Positions 25,764-34,946 are shown, counted from the stretch's first letter. The stretch is DNA of 64,000 bases from Dorea formicigenerans (GCF_025150245.1 NZ_CP102279.1:62001-126000); one strand, 5' to 3'. Notes: generated from the letters alone by a model not told the origin. Translations and numbers: made by a program.

Positions 25764-26654
25764 ATGAAAAAAAGAGTATTAGCAACATTACTTGCAATGT
25801 TTATGGTATTAGGACTTGTAGCATGCGGAAGTAAATCCGACAGCAAAGATGACAAAAAAGAGGAGACAAAAACAGAGGCGAAGGCTGATGATGCAGAAGA
25901 TGTAGAGCTTCAGGTATTTATTGCCGCCAGCTTGAGCAAAGTTATGGATGAAGTCGCAACAGAGTATCAGAAAGATCATCCAAATGTGAAGATTACATTT
26001 AATGCAGATAGTTCAGGAACACTGCTTACACAGATCGAGGAAGGATATGCGTGTGATGTATTCTTTTCAGCAGCTCAGAAACAGATGGATCAGTTGGAGA
26101 AGACAGACGGACTTGTAGTTGACGGAACACGTAAGAATGTTGTAAACAACCAGGTCGTAGTTGTAACACGTAAAGACAGTGGAACAAAAGTTACCGGACT
26201 TGAGACTTTAAAAGATGCTTCCAGTATCGCTCTTGCAGGTGGAAGCGTACCGGTTGGAAAATATACAAGACAGGCACTTGTAAACCTTGGAATTCTTGAA
26301 AAAGTTGATGATGTATCCACAATTCCTACAGAGACAATCTCCGAGAAACTTGGCGGAGTTGAGATCAGCGAGCAGGATAACGTAAGTAAAGTATTGGCAG
26401 CAGTTGTAGAGGGATCTTGTGAAGTTGGTACAACATACTATTCTGATACATATGGATATGAGGATGAGCTTAATATCCTTCAGACAGTAAGCTATGATCT
26501 TACAGGAAATGTAATCTACCCGATCGCTCAGGTTAAAAATGACGAAGCAAGTGATGCAGAAGTCTCAGAAGCAAAAGATTTCATCGATTTTGTAACATCT
26601 GATAAAGCAAAAACAATTTTTCAGAAATACTACTTTGATACAGATGTAGAGTAA
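25764..26654 (+). CDS. modA: Molybdate ABC transporter substrate-binding lipoprotein
   Basis: 296 residues. The signal peptide ends in the lipobox LGLVACGS, so the mature protein is lipid-anchored, followed by a charged K/D/E linker. The body has the ModA pattern: LQVFIAASLSKVMDEVA, FNADSSGTLLTQIEEG, DVFFSAAQKQMDQL, and the C-terminal EAKDFIDFVTSDKAKTIFQKY. It captures molybdate (or tungstate) for ModBC. The start follows GAGGGAGAAACG. An own leader region precedes it, so modABC may be controlled separately from the synthesis genes. Confidence 0.92.
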   Translation: MKKRVLATLLAMFMVLGLVACGSKSDSKDDKKEETKTEAKADDAEDVELQVFIAASLSKVMDEVATEYQKDHPNVKITFNADSSGTLLTQIEEGYACDVFFSAAQKQMDQLEKTDGLVVDGTRKNVVNNQVVVVTRKDSGTKVTGLETLKDASSIALAGGSVPVGKYTRQALVNLGILEKVDDVSTIPTETISEKLGGVEISEQDNVSKVLAAVVEGSCEVGTTYYSDTYGYEDELNILQTVSYDLTGNVIYPIAQVKNDEASDAEVSEAKDFIDFVTSDKAKTIFQKYYFDTDVE

Positions 26655-26710
26655 GAAATATCTTTCCTAAGCCAGCAAAAAGTTGACTGGGAATTAAAAA
26701 AGCAAAAAAA

Positions 26711-26742
26711 GTCCCGTTCCTGTCTCAAAACAGGTCAGGGAC
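26711..26742 (+). promoter_or_regulatory. Hairpin between modA and modB
   Basis: GTCCC-GTT-CCTGT (26711-26723) pairs with ACAGG-TCA-GGGAC (26730-26742) around a six-base loop. There is no T-run after it, so it is more likely an mRNA processing or stability element giving unequal modA and modB levels than a full terminator. Confidence 0.5.
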
Positions 26743-26769
26743 ATTCTTGAAGTCGGAGGAGGAATATAG

Positions 26770-27474
26770 ATGGATGCAATGGAATCGATTATTAAAAATC
26801 TGGACTGGAGCCCGCTTTTTATATCATTAAAAACAGGAATCGTGGCGACTTTTATATCATTTTTTTTAGGAATTTATGCGGCGAGAAAAGTGGTAAAGAC
26901 AACACCGGGCAAGAAAGCGGTCATTGATGGAATACTGACACTGCCGATGGTACTGCCACCGACTGTCGCAGGTTTCTTCCTGCTTTTGATCTTTAGTAAA
27001 AGAAGACCATTTGGAATTTTTTTGTATGAGACATTTGATATTAAGGTCGTGCAGTCATGGCTTGGTTGTATTATTGCAGCAACCGTTATCGCATTTCCGC
27101 TAATGTATCGTAATGCAAGAGCTGCTTTTGAACAGTTAGATGTCAATCTGATTTATGCAGGTCGCACACTTGGTATGTCTGACATCCGGATTTTCTGGAA
27201 AGTTGTGATTCCAAGTGCAGGACCTGGAATTGCATCCGGAACCATTCTTACATTTGCAAGAGCCCTTGGAGAGTACGGAGCAACATCTATGCTGGCTGGA
27301 AATATTCCCGGAAAGACGGGAACAATTTCTCAGAAAATTGCTATGGTCATTCAGGATGGAGATTATGCAACAGCGGGAGTATGGGTAGTGATCGTTATTC
27401 TCATCGCATTTCTTGTAATCTTTTCCATGAATTTTATATCCGGCACAAAGATGAAGAATATCAAACGCTGGTAG
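26770..27474 (+). CDS. modB: Molybdate ABC transporter permease
   Basis: 234 residues with five to six membrane segments, the usual ModB size. The EAA loop that docks on the ATPase is ARTLGMSDIRIFWKVVIPSAGPGI-like (about residues 135-158), followed by the conserved ARALGEYGATSMLAGNIPG. It forms the channel of the molybdate importer with ModA and ModC. AGTCGGAGGAG lies upstream of the ATG. Confidence 0.92.
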   Translation: MDAMESIIKNLDWSPLFISLKTGIVATFISFFLGIYAARKVVKTTPGKKAVIDGILTLPMVLPPTVAGFFLLLIFSKRRPFGIFLYETFDIKVVQSWLGCIIAATVIAFPLMYRNARAAFEQLDVNLIYAGRTLGMSDIRIFWKVVIPSAGPGIASGTILTFARALGEYGATSMLAGNIPGKTGTISQKIAMVIQDGDYATAGVWVVIVILIAFLVIFSMNFISGTKMKNIKRW

Positions 27475-27482
27475 ATCCGGTT

Positions 27483-27514
27483 AAACAACATACTGCATCT
27501 TCTGTATGTTGTTT
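27483..27514 (+). promoter_or_regulatory. Hairpin between modB and modC
   Basis: Perfect 11-bp stem AAACAACATAC (27483-27493) / GTATGTTGTTT (27504-27514). The rest of the 131-base gap has an open frame with five cysteines but no good ribosome site. Could be a weak terminator or processing site. Confidence 0.5.
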
Positions 27515-27605
27515 GAGTTGCCAGGCATACGACAAAAAGAAATTGTGGATGGAGAATGCATGGGATTGTACGGGAAATTGTGGAAAGATGCGGGAAGGAT
27601 AAAAA

Positions 27606-28667
27606 ATGGGAATTAAAGTAGATATTAAGAGAAAACTGGGAGAATTCAGTCTTGATATACATTTTCAGACAGAATCGAAACGAATCGGGATTCTGGGAGC
27701 ATCTGGTTGTGGAAAAAGCATGACGCTTAAGAGTATCGCGGGGATTGAGACACCGGATTTTGGAATGATACAGATTGATGATAAGGTGCTGTTTGATTCG
27801 GCCAATAAAGTGGATTTAAAACCACAGAAAAGAAATGTCGGATATCTCTTTCAGAATTATGCGTTGTTTCCAACTATGACAGTTGCAAAAAATATTGCGG
27901 CAGGTCTGAAAGGCAGCAAGGAAGAAAAGCAAAAAAAAGTACAGGAAATGATTGAAAAATTTGAGCTGACAGGACTTGCTGACCGGTTGCCGGGACAGCT
28001 TTCCGGTGGGCAGCAGCAAAGAGTTGCACTGGCGAGGATCATGGCGTATGAGCCGGATGTCATTCTGTTGGATGAGCCATTTTCCGCATTGGACGTATTT
28101 TTAAAAGACCGGCTTCAGCAGGAACTGATCGAGATGCTGAAGGATTATGAAGGAACTGTTATTATGGTATCGCACAGCAGAGACGAAATTTATCGTTTCA
28201 GCGAGGAACTGTTGATCATGGATCAGGGGAAACCGGTCATTTATGGAGAAACGAAAGAAATATTTGCGAAGCCTGTATATAAAGAGGCTGCAAAACTGAC
28301 CGGCTGTAAGAACTTTTCCAGAATAAAACGTGTAGATGCACATACGGCAGAGATCCTTGACTGGGGAATTACATTACATACGAATCAGGAGATTGATGAA
28401 CAGGCAACCTGGTTTGGGTATCGGGCTCATGATTTTGTGCCGGTGTGGGGAAAGCGAAAGGAGAACTGTCTGAAGATAAATGTTGAAAGTGAGGCAGCAC
28501 TTCCTTTTGAAAGAAATTATTACCTTTACCCGGAGGGGGAAGAAAATCAGAATAAACAGACGATCTGCTGGTTTCTTCAGAGAAAAAAGCTGGAAAAAAT
28601 CGGAGAGAAAGGAATGCCGGATTATCTGGAACTTACGGAAGAGGGCATGATGTTCCTGAGAGGATAA
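27606..28667 (+). CDS. modC: Molybdate ABC transporter ATP-binding protein
   Basis: 353 residues. Walker A GASGCGKS near residue 31, signature LSGGQQQRVALARIMA near 135 and Walker B VILLDEPFSALD near 155 are intact. The C-terminal third (after residue 235) holds a TOBE-like regulatory part (TGCKNFSRIKRVDAHTAEIL), which in ModC can bind molybdate and inhibit transport. It completes modABC and closes the Mo cluster. Confidence 0.92.
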   Translation: MGIKVDIKRKLGEFSLDIHFQTESKRIGILGASGCGKSMTLKSIAGIETPDFGMIQIDDKVLFDSANKVDLKPQKRNVGYLFQNYALFPTMTVAKNIAAGLKGSKEEKQKKVQEMIEKFELTGLADRLPGQLSGGQQQRVALARIMAYEPDVILLDEPFSALDVFLKDRLQQELIEMLKDYEGTVIMVSHSRDEIYRFSEELLIMDQGKPVIYGETKEIFAKPVYKEAAKLTGCKNFSRIKRVDAHTAEILDWGITLHTNQEIDEQATWFGYRAHDFVPVWGKRKENCLKINVESEAALPFERNYYLYPEGEENQNKQTICWFLQRKKLEKIGEKGMPDYLELTEEGMMFLRG

Positions 28668-28761
28668 AAAAGAGGTTTAAGTAGTTGCGGGTTTTATAGG
28701 GGTATGTTAGACTGAGCATAGAATAGATTTGAAAAAAACTCAAAACAAGGAGGAAAAAGGT

Positions 28762-29382
28762 ATGAAGAGAATGAAAAGAGTATTGGCTTTGGGGATGGCG
28801 GTACTGATGTGTATGGGGCTGACTGCATGTGGCAAAGATTTTGATGCAGCAGGATATACAAAATCGGTATTAGATGCAAATTATCATGCGCAGTATGATA
28901 AATATGCCGAATACCGTGGAATTTCTGAGAGTGATGCGAAAAAAGAAGTGACAGAAGGTATGAGAACTCAGATCGAGAGCGCATTTTCAGGAATGGACGT
29001 TAGTGATGAGATGATGGATAAATACATAGAGGTAGCTGATAAGGCCTATGATCTGGCAGATTTCACAGTAAAAGATGCCAAGAAACAGGATGATGACAGC
29101 TATGTAGTAACTGTAGTGATCAAGCCATCAGATGTATTCAGTAATTCTTCCAATTATATAAATGATATTGCAACAGAGTATGCAGATCAGGGAAAAGATC
29201 CGACACAGACAGATGTGCTTATGGATATTTTAGTTGAGAGCTTGAACCGTGCGATTGAAGCAAACTCTTACGGTGATGAGACGACATTGGAAGTTCACGT
29301 AACAGCGGACAAGGATGGGGCATACGGAATCGAAGAATCGGAGATGGAGACACTGGAAGCAACTATGTTCCCAGGCGAATAA
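28762..29382 (+). CDS. Small lipoprotein of unknown function
   Basis: 206 residues from the ATG at 28762, eight bases after AAGGAGG; the frame is open 11 codons further up without a ribosome site. The signal peptide ends in the lipobox MGLTACGK. The mature part is acidic and helical (FTKSVLDANYHAQYDKYAEY-like start, SGMDVSDEMMDKYIEVADKAYDL) with a beta segment SYVVTVVIKPSDVF. Similar lipoproteins are common in Lachnospiraceae but no domain is recognised with certainty. A possible promoter-like TTGCGG...TAGACT lies at about 28684-28712. Confidence 0.65.
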   Translation: MKRMKRVLALGMAVLMCMGLTACGKDFDAAGYTKSVLDANYHAQYDKYAEYRGISESDAKKEVTEGMRTQIESAFSGMDVSDEMMDKYIEVADKAYDLADFTVKDAKKQDDDSYVVTVVIKPSDVFSNSSNYINDIATEYADQGKDPTQTDVLMDILVESLNRAIEANSYGDETTLEVHVTADKDGAYGIEESEMETLEATMFPGE

Positions 29383-29401
29383 ATTAGACAAAACAAAGTA
29401 T

Positions 29402-29450
29402 CTAATAGCTAGTTTAATAGCTGAGTTTAATAGCTGAGTTTATAGCTAGT
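29402..29450. repeat. Short tandem repeats TTAATAGCTGAG
   Basis: Four near-copies of (T)TAATAGCTRGT occur in a row, two of them identical (TTTAATAGCTGAG). They lie between the lipoprotein stop and the metG promoter. No role can be read. Confidence 0.55.
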
Positions 29451-29473
29451 CATAGGAAAGCGATATAAAAGGC

Positions 29474-29503
29474 TTGACATGCCAGTCCTTACTGTGCTAC
29501 GAT
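29474..29503 (+). promoter_or_regulatory. Promoter of the T-box-metG unit
   Basis: TTGACA (29474-29479), 18-base spacer, TACGAT (29498-29503). It lies about 100 bases upstream of the T-box stem I region. Confidence 0.55.
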
Positions 29504-29599
29504 TTTTACGTTGAAATTCTTTTATATCTATTATAGAAGAGATGTAAATATTCATAAGATAACCAGAATGATTCATGGGAATTGCTGAATATTAAAAAT

Positions 29600-29881
29600 G
29601 AAACAGAAAATGCGTGGAAAAAGAGAGTACGGTTGGAAAGATTCTACAGAGAAGCCCCGGTTAAGCTGAGAAGGGCGGATTGGAACAAGCGGAAGATGGC
29701 TTTGGAGCAGTGAGTGTGAAGAGTGGCAGACAGGTCAGAGATTTAGCACTTAATGGGATTCGCCCATTACAGCGAAAGAGTGTAGATGGCACTCGATGAG
29801 GTTCTGATCCGTGAGGATAGAGCGAAAAGAAGTGGTAACGCGGAATATCCCGCCTTCTCAGTATGAGAAGGCGGTTTTTTT
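29600..29881 (+). ncRNA. T-box leader (tRNA-Met-sensing riboswitch) of metG
   Basis: The T-box sequence AAGTGGTAACGCGG (29830-29843; consensus AGGGTGGNACCGCG) is followed by the terminator CCGCCTTCTC (29850-29859) / GAGAAGGCGG (29865-29874) and seven T residues. Upstream, GAGAGTACGG and the following 200 bases fit stem I and the linker. Uncharged tRNA pairs with the bulge and favours the antiterminator, allowing metG transcription when methionine is scarce. The Met specificity is inferred from the downstream gene; the 5' limit is approximate. Confidence 0.9.
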
Positions 29882-29990
29882 GTATAGGTAGGAAATTGCA
29901 TTTCCTACCTATACAAAAGGCCACCGGCAGGATGTGAAAAAAATTATCATTAAATAATGAAAAATTAAGATTATAGAAGGAGAGAAGAAT

Positions 29991-31937
29991 ATGTGTGAGA
30001 AATGCAACAAAGGAAAGTATTATATTACTACAGCGATTGCTTATGCATCAGGCAAACCGCATATTGGTAATACTTATGAGGTCGTTCTTGCAGATGCAAT
30101 TGCAAGATACAAAAGAAGTCAGGGATACGATGTATTTTTCCAGACAGGAACTGACGAACATGGTCAGAAAATTGAACTGAAAGCGGACGAGGCAGGTATT
30201 ACACCAAAACAGTTCGTTGACAATGCAGCGAGAGAGATTAAGAAAATCTGGGATTTAATGAATACTTCCTATGATAAATTTATCCGTACGACTGATGAGG
30301 ATCATGAAGCACAGGTCAAGAAAATTTTCAAAAGACTGTACGATCAGGGAGACATTTATAAGAGTTCATACGAGGGAATGTACTGTACTCCTTGTGAGTC
30401 CTTTTGGACAGAGTCTCAGTTAGTAGATGGAAAATGTCCGGATTGTGGACGCGAATGTAAACCAGCGAAGGAAGAAGCATATTTCTTCAGAATGAGCAAA
30501 TACGCTGACCGTCTGATCGATTATATCAACACGCATCCGGAATTTATTCAGCCTGTATCTCGTAAAAATGAGATGATGAACAATTTCCTTCTTCCAGGTC
30601 TTCAGGATCTGTGCGTGTCCAGAACATCCTTCACATGGGGAATTCCGGTTGACTTTGATCCAAAGCATGTTGTGTATGTATGGCTGGATGCCTTGACAAA
30701 CTACATCACAGGAATCGGATACGATTGTGATGGAAACAGCACAGAGCAGTTCAAGAAAAACTGGCCTGCAGATTTACATTTGATCGGAAAGGATATTATC
30801 CGTTTCCACACCATTTACTGGCCAATCTTCCTGATGGCACTGGATCTTCCACTTCCAAAACAAGTATTTGGACATCCATGGCTTCTGCAGGGCGATGGTA
30901 AGATGAGTAAATCCAAGGGAAATGTATTGTATGCTGATGAATTGGTAGATTTCTTCGGAGTTGACGCAGTACGTTACTTCGTACTTCATGAGATGCCATT
31001 TGAGAATGACGGAGTTATTTCCTGGGAGCTTATGGTAGAGCGTATGAATTCCGATCTGGCAAATACACTTGGAAATCTGGTCAACAGAACCATTTCTATG
31101 ACAAATAAATACTTTGGCGGAACGGTGACGAATAAAGGTGTTGCTGAGACAGAAGAAGACAAAGCAGTTGATGCGGATCTGAAAGCAATCACAGAGGATA
31201 CGCCAAAAAGAGTGGAAGCTAAGATGGACGAGCTGCGTGTGGCAGATGCGATCACAGAGATTTTCGTACTCTTCAAACGCTGCAACAAATACATCGACGA
31301 GACAATGCCGTGGGCACTTGCAAAAGAAGAGGCTAAGAAAGACCGTCTGGAGACAGTGCTCTATAATCTGATCGAGAGCATCAAAACAGGCGCAAGACTT
31401 CTGGAGTCCTTCATGCCAGAAACATCTGAGAAGATTCTTGCACAACTTGGTGACGGAAAAGTGACAGAAAAGCCGGAAATTCTTTTCGCAAGATTAGACG
31501 TAGAAGAAGTAATGAAGAAAGTAGAAGAACTTCACCCACAGATGACAGCAGAAGAGAAAGAGAATCAGGCAGATGGTGAAGAAGAGACAGTAATCGATAT
31601 TGATGCAAAACCAGAAATTACATTTGACGACTTCGGAAAAATGCAGTTCCAGGTAGGTGAGATCATCTCATGCGAGGCAGTTCCGAAATCTAAGAAATTA
31701 CTGTGCTCACAGGTAAAAATCGGAAGTCAGGTAAAACAGATTGTATCCGGAATCCGCAAACACTATACACCAGAAGAAATGGTCGGCAAGAAAGTTATGG
31801 TACTTGTGAACCTGAAGCCGGCAAAACTTGCAGGAGTACTTTCAGAAGGAATGCTTCTGTGCGCAGAAGATGCAGAAGGAAATCTGGCCCTGATGACACC
31901 GGAAAAAGCAATGCCGGCAGGGGCAGAGATTTGCTAA
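29991..31937 (+). CDS. metG: Methionyl-tRNA synthetase
   Basis: 648 residues, the long form with a C-terminal tRNA-binding domain. The HIGH-type motif is KPHIGNTYE near residue 22 and the KMSKS motif is KMSKSKGN near 306. The zinc knuckle region reads CTPCESFW...CPDCGREC. The C-terminal EMAP/Trbp111-like domain (FDDFGKMQFQVGEIIS onward) starts near residue 540. It charges initiator and elongator tRNA-Met. Start ATG at 29991 after AAGGAGAGAAG. Transcription is controlled by the T-box leader directly upstream. Confidence 0.96.
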   Translation: MCEKCNKGKYYITTAIAYASGKPHIGNTYEVVLADAIARYKRSQGYDVFFQTGTDEHGQKIELKADEAGITPKQFVDNAAREIKKIWDLMNTSYDKFIRTTDEDHEAQVKKIFKRLYDQGDIYKSSYEGMYCTPCESFWTESQLVDGKCPDCGRECKPAKEEAYFFRMSKYADRLIDYINTHPEFIQPVSRKNEMMNNFLLPGLQDLCVSRTSFTWGIPVDFDPKHVVYVWLDALTNYITGIGYDCDGNSTEQFKKNWPADLHLIGKDIIRFHTIYWPIFLMALDLPLPKQVFGHPWLLQGDGKMSKSKGNVLYADELVDFFGVDAVRYFVLHEMPFENDGVISWELMVERMNSDLANTLGNLVNRTISMTNKYFGGTVTNKGVAETEEDKAVDADLKAITEDTPKRVEAKMDELRVADAITEIFVLFKRCNKYIDETMPWALAKEEAKKDRLETVLYNLIESIKTGARLLESFMPETSEKILAQLGDGKVTEKPEILFARLDVEEVMKKVEELHPQMTAEEKENQADGEEETVIDIDAKPEITFDDFGKMQFQVGEIISCEAVPKSKKLLCSQVKIGSQVKQIVSGIRKHYTPEEMVGKKVMVLVNLKPAKLAGVLSEGMLLCAEDAEGNLALMTPEKAMPAGAEIC

Positions 31938-31977
31938 TATACAGAACTTAAAATTTGTGTACGGCGAAGCACAATTC

Positions 31978-32083
31978 AAAAAGGGACAGGTTAACAATCG
32001 CTGTAAGAAGCGGAAAAAGGCAGTTTAAATAATTACACAATTTAATTGGGGACGGGGTTTTTTTGAAAAAACCCCGTCCCCAA
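31978..32083. repeat. GGGACGGGG palindromic element (copy A) upstream of ddh
   Basis: It begins AAAAAGGGACAGG (31978-31990) and ends in a perfect 18-bp hairpin, TTGGGGACGGGGTTTTTT (32046-32063) / AAAAAACCCCGTCCCCAA (32066-32083). Related sequence occurs at 40402-40492 and 59075-59160. The hairpin can end metG transcription, but its 3' arm abuts the ddh ribosome site (AGGAGGAAAT), so it may also affect ddh translation. Confidence 0.7.
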
Positions 32084-32093
32084 AGGAGGAAAT

Positions 32094-33080
32094 ATGAGTA
32101 AGATTAGAATTGGTATTGTAGGTTATGGTAATATTGGCCGTGGCGTTGAGCAGGCAATTAAGAGAAATGAGGACATGGAGTTGGCGGCAGTTTTTACAAG
32201 AAGAGATCCTGCGTCTGTCAAAGTTGCGACTGAGGGTGCGAAAGTAGTGCACATGGATGATATGTTATCTATGAAGGGTGACGTGGATGTAATGGTTCTG
32301 TGCGGTGGTTCTGCAACGGATCTTCCGGTCATGGGTCCAGAGATTGCAGCGAATTTTAACACAATTGACAGTTTTGATACACATGCCAAGATCCCAGAGT
32401 ATTTTGCAAATGTGGACAAAGCTGCAAAAGAGGGAAATAATATCAGTATTATTTCTGTTGGCTGGGATCCGGGAATGTTCTCTTTGAACCGTCTCTATGC
32501 GGAGTCTATTCTTGTCCAGGGAAGCACATATACATTCTGGGGCAAGGGTGTAAGCCAGGGACATTCTGATGCTATCCGCCGTATCCCGGGTGTGAAGAAT
32601 GCGATCCAGTATACAGTTCCTGTTGACGAGGCTGTTGCTCAGGTGAGAAGTGGAAGTGAGCCAAAGCTGACTACAAGAGACAAACATACGCGTGAGTGCT
32701 ATGTCGTAGCGCAAGAGGGTGCCAACAAAGCTGAGATTGAAAATGCGATCAAGACTATGCCGAATTATTTTGATGAATACAACACGACCGTTCATTTTAT
32801 TTCTGAGGAAGAGCTGAAGAGAGACCACAGCAAGATGCCTCATGGTGGATTCGTGATCCGCACAGGTGAAACTGGAGAAGAGGGCAACAAGCATGTGATT
32901 GAGTATTCTCTGAAACTGGATTCTAATCCAGAGTTCACAGCGAGCGTTCTGATTGCTTATGCAAGAGCAGCTTACCGCCTGAATCAGAAGGGCGAGAACG
33001 GAGCAAGAAGTGTATTTGATATTGCGCCTGCATTGTTATCTATGAAGACACCAGAGCAGCTCAGAAAAGAGATTCTGTAA
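32094..33080 (+). CDS. ddh: meso-Diaminopimelate dehydrogenase
   Basis: 328 residues. It carries out one-step reductive amination of L-2-amino-6-oxopimelate (tetrahydrodipicolinate) to meso-diaminopimelate with NADPH, feeding lysine and peptidoglycan. The Rossmann loop IGIVGYGNIGRGVEQAI is at the N-terminus; VLCGGSATDLPV, ISVGWDPGMFSLNRLY and KGVSQGHSDAIRRIPGV are family-typical substrate-site segments. Start ATG after AGGAGGAAAT. tatD follows after one base. Confidence 0.95.
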   Translation: MSKIRIGIVGYGNIGRGVEQAIKRNEDMELAAVFTRRDPASVKVATEGAKVVHMDDMLSMKGDVDVMVLCGGSATDLPVMGPEIAANFNTIDSFDTHAKIPEYFANVDKAAKEGNNISIISVGWDPGMFSLNRLYAESILVQGSTYTFWGKGVSQGHSDAIRRIPGVKNAIQYTVPVDEAVAQVRSGSEPKLTTRDKHTRECYVVAQEGANKAEIENAIKTMPNYFDEYNTTVHFISEEELKRDHSKMPHGGFVIRTGETGEEGNKHVIEYSLKLDSNPEFTASVLIAYARAAYRLNQKGENGARSVFDIAPALLSMKTPEQLRKEIL

Positions 33081-33081
33081 T

Positions 33082-33855
33082 ATGATTATCGATACACATG
33101 GACATTACGATGACGAACAGTTCGATGTGGACCGGGAAATGTTGCTGACGAACTTAAAGGAGCGTGGGCTGAAAGCAATTGTGACGGTGGGTGCTTCTAT
33201 GCAGACAAGTGAAAATGCACTTGCGCTGGCACATCAGTATCCGGCAGTTTATGCGGCTGTCGGTGTCCATCCGGACGAGGTCGGCGAGTTGAACGATGAT
33301 GCGCTGGCGCGTCTGGAGGAAATGTGTCACGATCCGAAAGTGGTTGCTGTCGGTGAGATTGGTCTTGATTACCACTGGGATGTGGAGCCGAGAGAGGTTC
33401 AACAGAAGTGGTTCATCAGACAGCTTGATCTGGCGAGAAAGGTCGGGCTTCCGGTAAATATCCACAGTCGTGATGCGTCGGAAGATACATTTCTTATTAT
33501 AAAGGAGCACGCATCGGATCTGACCGGAATTATCCACTGTTTTTCCGGTTCAAAAGAGCTGGCGGCTGAGTATGTGAAACTGGGATATTATATCGGAGTC
33601 GGTGGTGTCGTCACTTTTAAAAATGGAAAGAAACTAAAAAGTGTCGTGGAAGCAATACCACTGACATCGATTGTACTGGAAACGGATTGCCCGTACCTGG
33701 CACCGGAGCCGAACCGCGGCAAGCGAAATGAATCTGCATATATCCAGTATGTGGCAGAGGAGATCGCCCGGCTGAAAGGAATTTCTGTGGAGGAGGTTCT
33801 TACACAGACTGAGATAAATGCGAAGCAGGTATATCAGCTGCGGGCAGTATCATAA
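33082..33855 (+). CDS. tatD: TatD-family metal-dependent hydrolase
   Basis: 257 residues, a TIM-barrel amidohydrolase relative. Metal ligands visible: DTHGHYDDEQF at residues 3-13, the glutamate in AVGEIGLDYHWD, HSRDASED, HCFSGS and the final aspartate in LETDCPYLAPEP. TatD proteins act as 3'-5' exonucleases or D-aminoacyl-tRNA-type deacylases in various bacteria. In Firmicutes the gene is usually found, as here, between metG and ksgA, which supports the orthologue call. Confidence 0.93.
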   Translation: MIIDTHGHYDDEQFDVDREMLLTNLKERGLKAIVTVGASMQTSENALALAHQYPAVYAAVGVHPDEVGELNDDALARLEEMCHDPKVVAVGEIGLDYHWDVEPREVQQKWFIRQLDLARKVGLPVNIHSRDASEDTFLIIKEHASDLTGIIHCFSGSKELAAEYVKLGYYIGVGGVVTFKNGKKLKSVVEAIPLTSIVLETDCPYLAPEPNRGKRNESAYIQYVAEEIARLKGISVEEVLTQTEINAKQVYQLRAVS

Positions 33856-33925
33856 ATTAAAAATATGTGAAGTGATATGTCGGAAATTTCATACAATCTT
33901 AATAACATTTTTTATCGACATAGTG

Positions 33926-33987
33926 TATAATATCTTTAATGGCAACAGTGCCGGTACGAGGAGGACAATCCTTCCAGTACCGGCACT
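33926..33987 (+). promoter_or_regulatory. ksgA promoter -10 and leader hairpin
   Basis: TATAAT (33926-33931) stands without a good -35. Sixteen bases on, AGTGCCGGTAC (33947-33957) and GTACCGGCACT (33977-33987) form a perfect 11-bp stem enclosing GAGGAGGACAATCCTTCC, which can extend the pairing. The hairpin lies 77 bases before the ksgA ATG. Confidence 0.45.
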
Positions 33988-34064
33988 TGAGCCAAATGAA
34001 CATAAATTGCTGTTTGTTCATCTGGCTTATGGTTTGATGGAATGAAGGAGTAATAGAAAGAAGT

Positions 34065-34943
34065 ATGAGTAAACCAACACTTGGAAATCCACAAAATACA
34101 ATTGAAATATTGCAAAAGTATCATTTTAATTTTCAGAAGAAATTCGGACAGAATTTCCTGATTGACACGCATGTGCTTGAGAAGATCATCAGTGCGGCCG
34201 GAATTACAAAAGATGACATGGTTCTGGAGATTGGACCGGGAATCGGTACCATGACCCAATATCTGGCTGAGGCAGCAGGAAAGGTAGCTGCCGTGGAGAT
34301 TGATAAGAATCTGATCCCGATTTTGGAAGATACCCTCAGCGAGTATGACAATGTCATGGTGATCAATGATGATGTACTGAAAGTAGATATCCGTGGTCTT
34401 GTGGAGAAGGAGAACGGCGGACGTCCGGTGAAGGTGGTTGCGAATCTTCCATATTACATTACGACTCCGATCATTATGGGGCTGTTCGAAGGAAATGTTC
34501 CGGTTGAAAGTATTACGGTCATGGTGCAGAAGGAAGTTGCAGACCGTATGCAGACCGGACCGGGAAACAAGGATTACGGAGCATTGTCACTGGCTGTCCA
34601 GTACTATGCAGATCCGTATATAGTGGCAAATGTACCTCCGAACTGCTTTATGCCAAGACCGAAGGTTGGTTCCGCAGTCATTCGTCTTACAAGACATGCG
34701 GCTCCTCCGGTGAAAGTGGACAATGAGAAGTGGATGTTTGATATTATCCGAGCATCCTTCAACCAGAGAAGAAAGACACTGGCAAATGGATTGTCTAATT
34801 CTGACAAGATTGATTTGCCGAAAGATGTGATTACAGAAGCAATTGCAAAGCTTGGCAAAGGAGAAAGTGTTCGCGGTGAATCATTATCGCTGGAAGAATT
34901 TGCTGCGCTTAGCAACGACTTGTGGGAAAAGAAAGGGAGATGA
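34065..34943 (+). CDS. rsmA: 16S rRNA (adenine1518/1519-N6)-dimethyltransferase
   Basis: 292 residues (KsgA/RsmA). It dimethylates two adjacent adenines in helix 45 of 16S rRNA late in 30S assembly. SAM-binding motif I is LEIGPGIGTMTQYLAE, and the catalytic NLPYYITTPII matches the family N-L-P-Y-Y. The N-terminal KFGQNFLID is also typical. It sits in the metG-tatD-ksgA neighbourhood common in Firmicutes. Citrate synthase starts three bases after the stop. Confidence 0.96.
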   Translation: MSKPTLGNPQNTIEILQKYHFNFQKKFGQNFLIDTHVLEKIISAAGITKDDMVLEIGPGIGTMTQYLAEAAGKVAAVEIDKNLIPILEDTLSEYDNVMVINDDVLKVDIRGLVEKENGGRPVKVVANLPYYITTPIIMGLFEGNVPVESITVMVQKEVADRMQTGPGNKDYGALSLAVQYYADPYIVANVPPNCFMPRPKVGSAVIRLTRHAAPPVKVDNEKWMFDIIRASFNQRRKTLANGLSNSDKIDLPKDVITEAIAKLGKGESVRGESLSLEEFAALSNDLWEKKGR

Positions 34944-34946
34944 TTT

